Shown piece by piece: positions 5,584 through 6,441 of a stretch of 6,441 nucleotides of DNA. This DNA comes from an uncultured Eubacteriales bacterium. GTDB taxonomy: Bacteria; Bacillota; Clostridia; Peptostreptococcales; Anaerovoracaceae. Numbering within the stretch: the stretch's first letter is position 1; every line of letters begins with the position of its first letter. The notes beneath the pieces are model-generated. The model had not been told where the DNA came from. It searched no databases and saw only the letters and a list, made by a program, of their open reading frames with translations. Position numbers and translations under genes: made by a program. The stretch is from positions 1-6,441 of the forward strand of contig CADBSL010000106.1 of the NCBI GenBank assembly GCA_902797345.1, written 5' to 3'.

Positions 5584-5597
5584 GAGCTGGAAGCTCT
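5581..5597. repeat. Short GAGCT repeat at the ffh stop codon, related to the one after the permease
   Basis: TAGGAGCT (5581-5588) begins on the ffh stop codon, just as TAGGAGCT (3645-3652) begins on the permease stop. AGCTGGAAGCTCT (5585-5597) is the exact reverse complement of 3654-3666. GAGCT-GGA-AGCTC forms a small hairpin (5584-5596). The origin is unknown. Confidence 0.45.
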
Positions 5598-5602
5598 GTA
5601 TG

Positions 5603-5631
5603 CAGTAGTTATCGACCCAAAGGGTTATAAT
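5603..5631 (+). promoter_or_regulatory. rpsP: Possible internal promoter before rpsP (perfect TATAAT, weak -35)
   Basis: A consensus -10 TATAAT at 5626-5631 sits in a very AT-rich stretch 31 nt before the rpsP start. The hexamer 17 nt upstream (CAGTAG, 5603-5608) is a poor -35, and there is no TGN extension. It could still give S16 extra transcripts beyond read-through from ylxM-ffh. Confidence 0.45.
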
Positions 5632-5662
5632 ATATTATTCATAATAAATGGAGGAACATCAA

Positions 5663-5965
5663 ATGGCAGTAAAAATCAGATTAAGAAGAATGGGTGCGAA
5701 GAAAAGACCTTTCTATAGAGTCGTAGTAGCGGATTCCCGTTCCCCGAGAGACGGCAGATTCATCGAAGAAATCGGTTACTTCAACCCGATCGCAGATCCG
5801 GAAGAACTGAAGATCAATGTAGAAGCAGCTCAGAAATGGCTGGCCACCGGTGCACAGCCGACCGATACCGCACGGGCACTGCTGAAGAAGGCAGGCGTTT
5901 ATGACAAGGCTCCGGCAGCCGCAGAAGAAGCTCCGGCTGAAGAGGCAAAGGCTGAAGAAGAGTAG
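5663..5965 (+). CDS. rpsP: 30S ribosomal protein S16
   Basis: This is a 100-residue ribosomal protein that binds 16S rRNA and is needed for assembly of the small subunit. The opening MAVKIRLRRMGAKKRPFYRV (1-20), then VVADSRSPRDGRFIEEIGYFNP (21-42) and the WLATGAQPTDTARALLKKAG segment (59-78), are diagnostic of S16. Residues 82-100 are an Ala/Glu-rich acidic tail found in many Bacillota S16 proteins. The start is ATG 5663, with GGAGG at 5650-5654 placed 8 nt upstream. The in-frame ATG at 5648 overlaps that ribosome binding site and adds non-family residues. The gene ends in tandem TAG codons (5963-5968). Its N-terminal arginines are mostly AGA, unlike the CGG-rich neighbours, as expected for a very highly expressed gene. 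Confidence 0.98.
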   Translation: MAVKIRLRRMGAKKRPFYRVVVADSRSPRDGRFIEEIGYFNPIADPEELKINVEAAQKWLATGAQPTDTARALLKKAGVYDKAPAAAEEAPAEEAKAEEE

Positions 5966-5983
5966 TAGTACAGGAGACACAAA

Positions 5984-6214
5984 ATGGTTGAATTAGTAGA
6001 AGCTATTGCGAAGTCTTTAGTGGATCATCCGGAACAGGTCAGCGTGACCGAAACGGAACACAATCAGACCCTGGTACTGGAGCTGAGAGTCGCTCCGGAA
6101 GATATGGGCAAGGTCATCGGCAAGCAGGGCCGGATCGCTAAAGCGATCCGTGTCGTGGTGAAGGCCGCTGCTACCAAGATGAACAAAAAAGTCGTAGTAG
6201 AAATCGCTCAGTAA
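5984..6214 (+). CDS. khpA: KH-domain RNA-binding protein KhpA
   Basis: This 76-residue single-KH-domain protein has the KH signature VIGKQGRIAKAIR (44-56), with the GxxG loop GKQG at 46-49 that contacts single-stranded RNA. Members of this family (YlqC/KhpA, formerly UPF0109) partner with KhpB/Jag in Gram-positive bacteria and influence cell elongation and division through bound RNAs. The length is standard and the domain is complete. The start is ATG 5984, with AGGAG at 5972-5976, 18 nt after the rpsP stop, so both genes should share a transcript. A terminator-like hairpin begins 2 nt after its stop codon. Confidence 0.95.
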   Translation: MVELVEAIAKSLVDHPEQVSVTETEHNQTLVLELRVAPEDMGKVIGKQGRIAKAIRVVVKAAATKMNKKVVVEIAQ

Positions 6215-6216
6215 GC

Positions 6217-6246
6217 AAAAGGGTCCCTAGCGGCCCTTTTTCTTTT
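6217..6246 (+). terminator. Terminator-like hairpin between khpA and rimM
   Basis: AAAAGGGTC (6217-6225) pairs with GGCCCTTTT (6232-6240), including one T-G wobble, around a 6-nt loop. It is followed by TCTTTT, so the sense strand reads as an intrinsic terminator. The A-run on the left also makes it potentially bidirectional. Because rimM follows in the same direction within 50 nt and I see no separate rimM promoter, it probably acts as a partial (attenuating) terminator. Confidence 0.7.
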
Positions 6247-6262
6247 AGACGGAGAAAAAGCA

Positions 6263-6441
6263 ATGTTGGAAAGATTCAAGCTGGGGCAGATCGTCAATGC
6301 CGTGGGGCTGAAGGGCGAGAACAAGGTATACCCCTATACCGATTATAAGGAACGCTTTGAAGAACTGGATCAGCTGTTCATAGAGGACAAGGTCTACGAG
6401 ATCGACCGGGTCCGCTACCAGGGGAACCTGGCTATCGTGAA
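6263..6441 (+). CDS. rimM: 16S rRNA processing protein RimM, N-terminal 59 codons (runs off the right edge)
   Basis: RimM is an assembly factor for the head of the 30S subunit and binds S19. The N-terminal PRC-like RimM domain begins here: FKLGQIVNAVGLKGENKVYP (5-24), then TDYKERFEEL (26-35), VYEIDRVRYQGN (44-55). The usual His in the GxI...HGLKGE motif is Val in this protein (residue 14). Start ATG 6263 has GGAG at 6251-6254, 8 nt upstream. The order rpsP-khpA-rimM matches many Bacillota genomes, where trmD and rplS normally follow. Those are outside the window. The gene is cut by the window, not visibly truncated. Confidence 0.93.
   Translation, partial: MLERFKLGQIVNAVGLKGENKVYPYTDYKERFEELDQLFIEDKVYEIDRVRYQGNLAIV

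Noticed and set aside
5606..5640. AT-rich TTATAATATATTATTCATAATAA block as an operator or origin element
   Set aside because: Its inverted symmetry is expected from AT richness alone and no DnaA-box-like sequence is present.
1..6441. CRISPR arrays, tRNA, rRNA, SRP RNA, insertion sequences or phage attachment sites
   Set aside because: No regularly spaced repeats, cloverleaf sequences, transposase fragments or terminal inverted repeats with target duplications were seen by reading.

Overview
The window looks like chromosomal DNA of a Gram-positive bacterium of the phylum Bacillota, probably a clostridial lineage. The evidence is the gene order ylxM-ffh-rpsP-khpA-rimM, strong GGAGG-type ribosome binding sites, near-consensus sigma-A promoters, and a YtrA-type GntR regulator driving an ABC transporter. 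The protein-coding DNA is fairly GC-rich with many CGG arginine codons, and the intergenic signals are AT-rich. I cannot name a genus from the sequence alone.

Region 1 (1-302): the left edge holds the first 34 codons of an unrecognised gene reading leftward. Between it and the rightward operon lie two back-to-back promoters whose -35 hexamers overlap. A perfect 8-bp inverted repeat with a 5-nt spacer covers the rightward -10 and is very likely the operator of the adjacent GntR regulator. The leftward transcript would have a leader of about 115 nt containing a 9-bp complementary pair and a 28-codon hydrophobic upstream ORF.

Region 2 (303-3647): a three-gene operon encodes a GntR/YtrA-type repressor (TTG start), an ABC ATPase (GTG start, 2 nt after the repressor stop) and a large ABC-2 type permease with about nine membrane segments and a C-terminal soluble domain of about 335 residues (overlapping the ATPase gene by 26 bp). 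By analogy with ytr-type operons, the repressor probably controls its own operon in response to envelope stress or an antimicrobial. The ligand is unknown.

Region 3 (3635-3760): a compact junction. A GAGCT-rich imperfect hairpin begins inside the permease stop region, followed by a strong intrinsic terminator. The right arm of that terminator contains the -35 box of the next promoter, and a near-copy of the same arm recurs at the ylxM ribosome binding site.

Region 4 (3760-6441): the SRP/ribosome-biogenesis operon: ylxM (SRP-associated helix-turn-helix protein), ffh (SRP GTPase), rpsP (ribosomal protein S16), khpA (KH-domain RNA-binding protein) and the start of rimM (16S rRNA processing factor, cut by the window edge). 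There is a probable internal promoter before rpsP and a terminator-like hairpin between khpA and rimM. These could tune S16/KhpA output separately from the SRP genes upstream and from rimM downstream. Apart from the short control regions, the gene content is ordinary core and stress-transport content. I did not find a clearly new multi-gene system.
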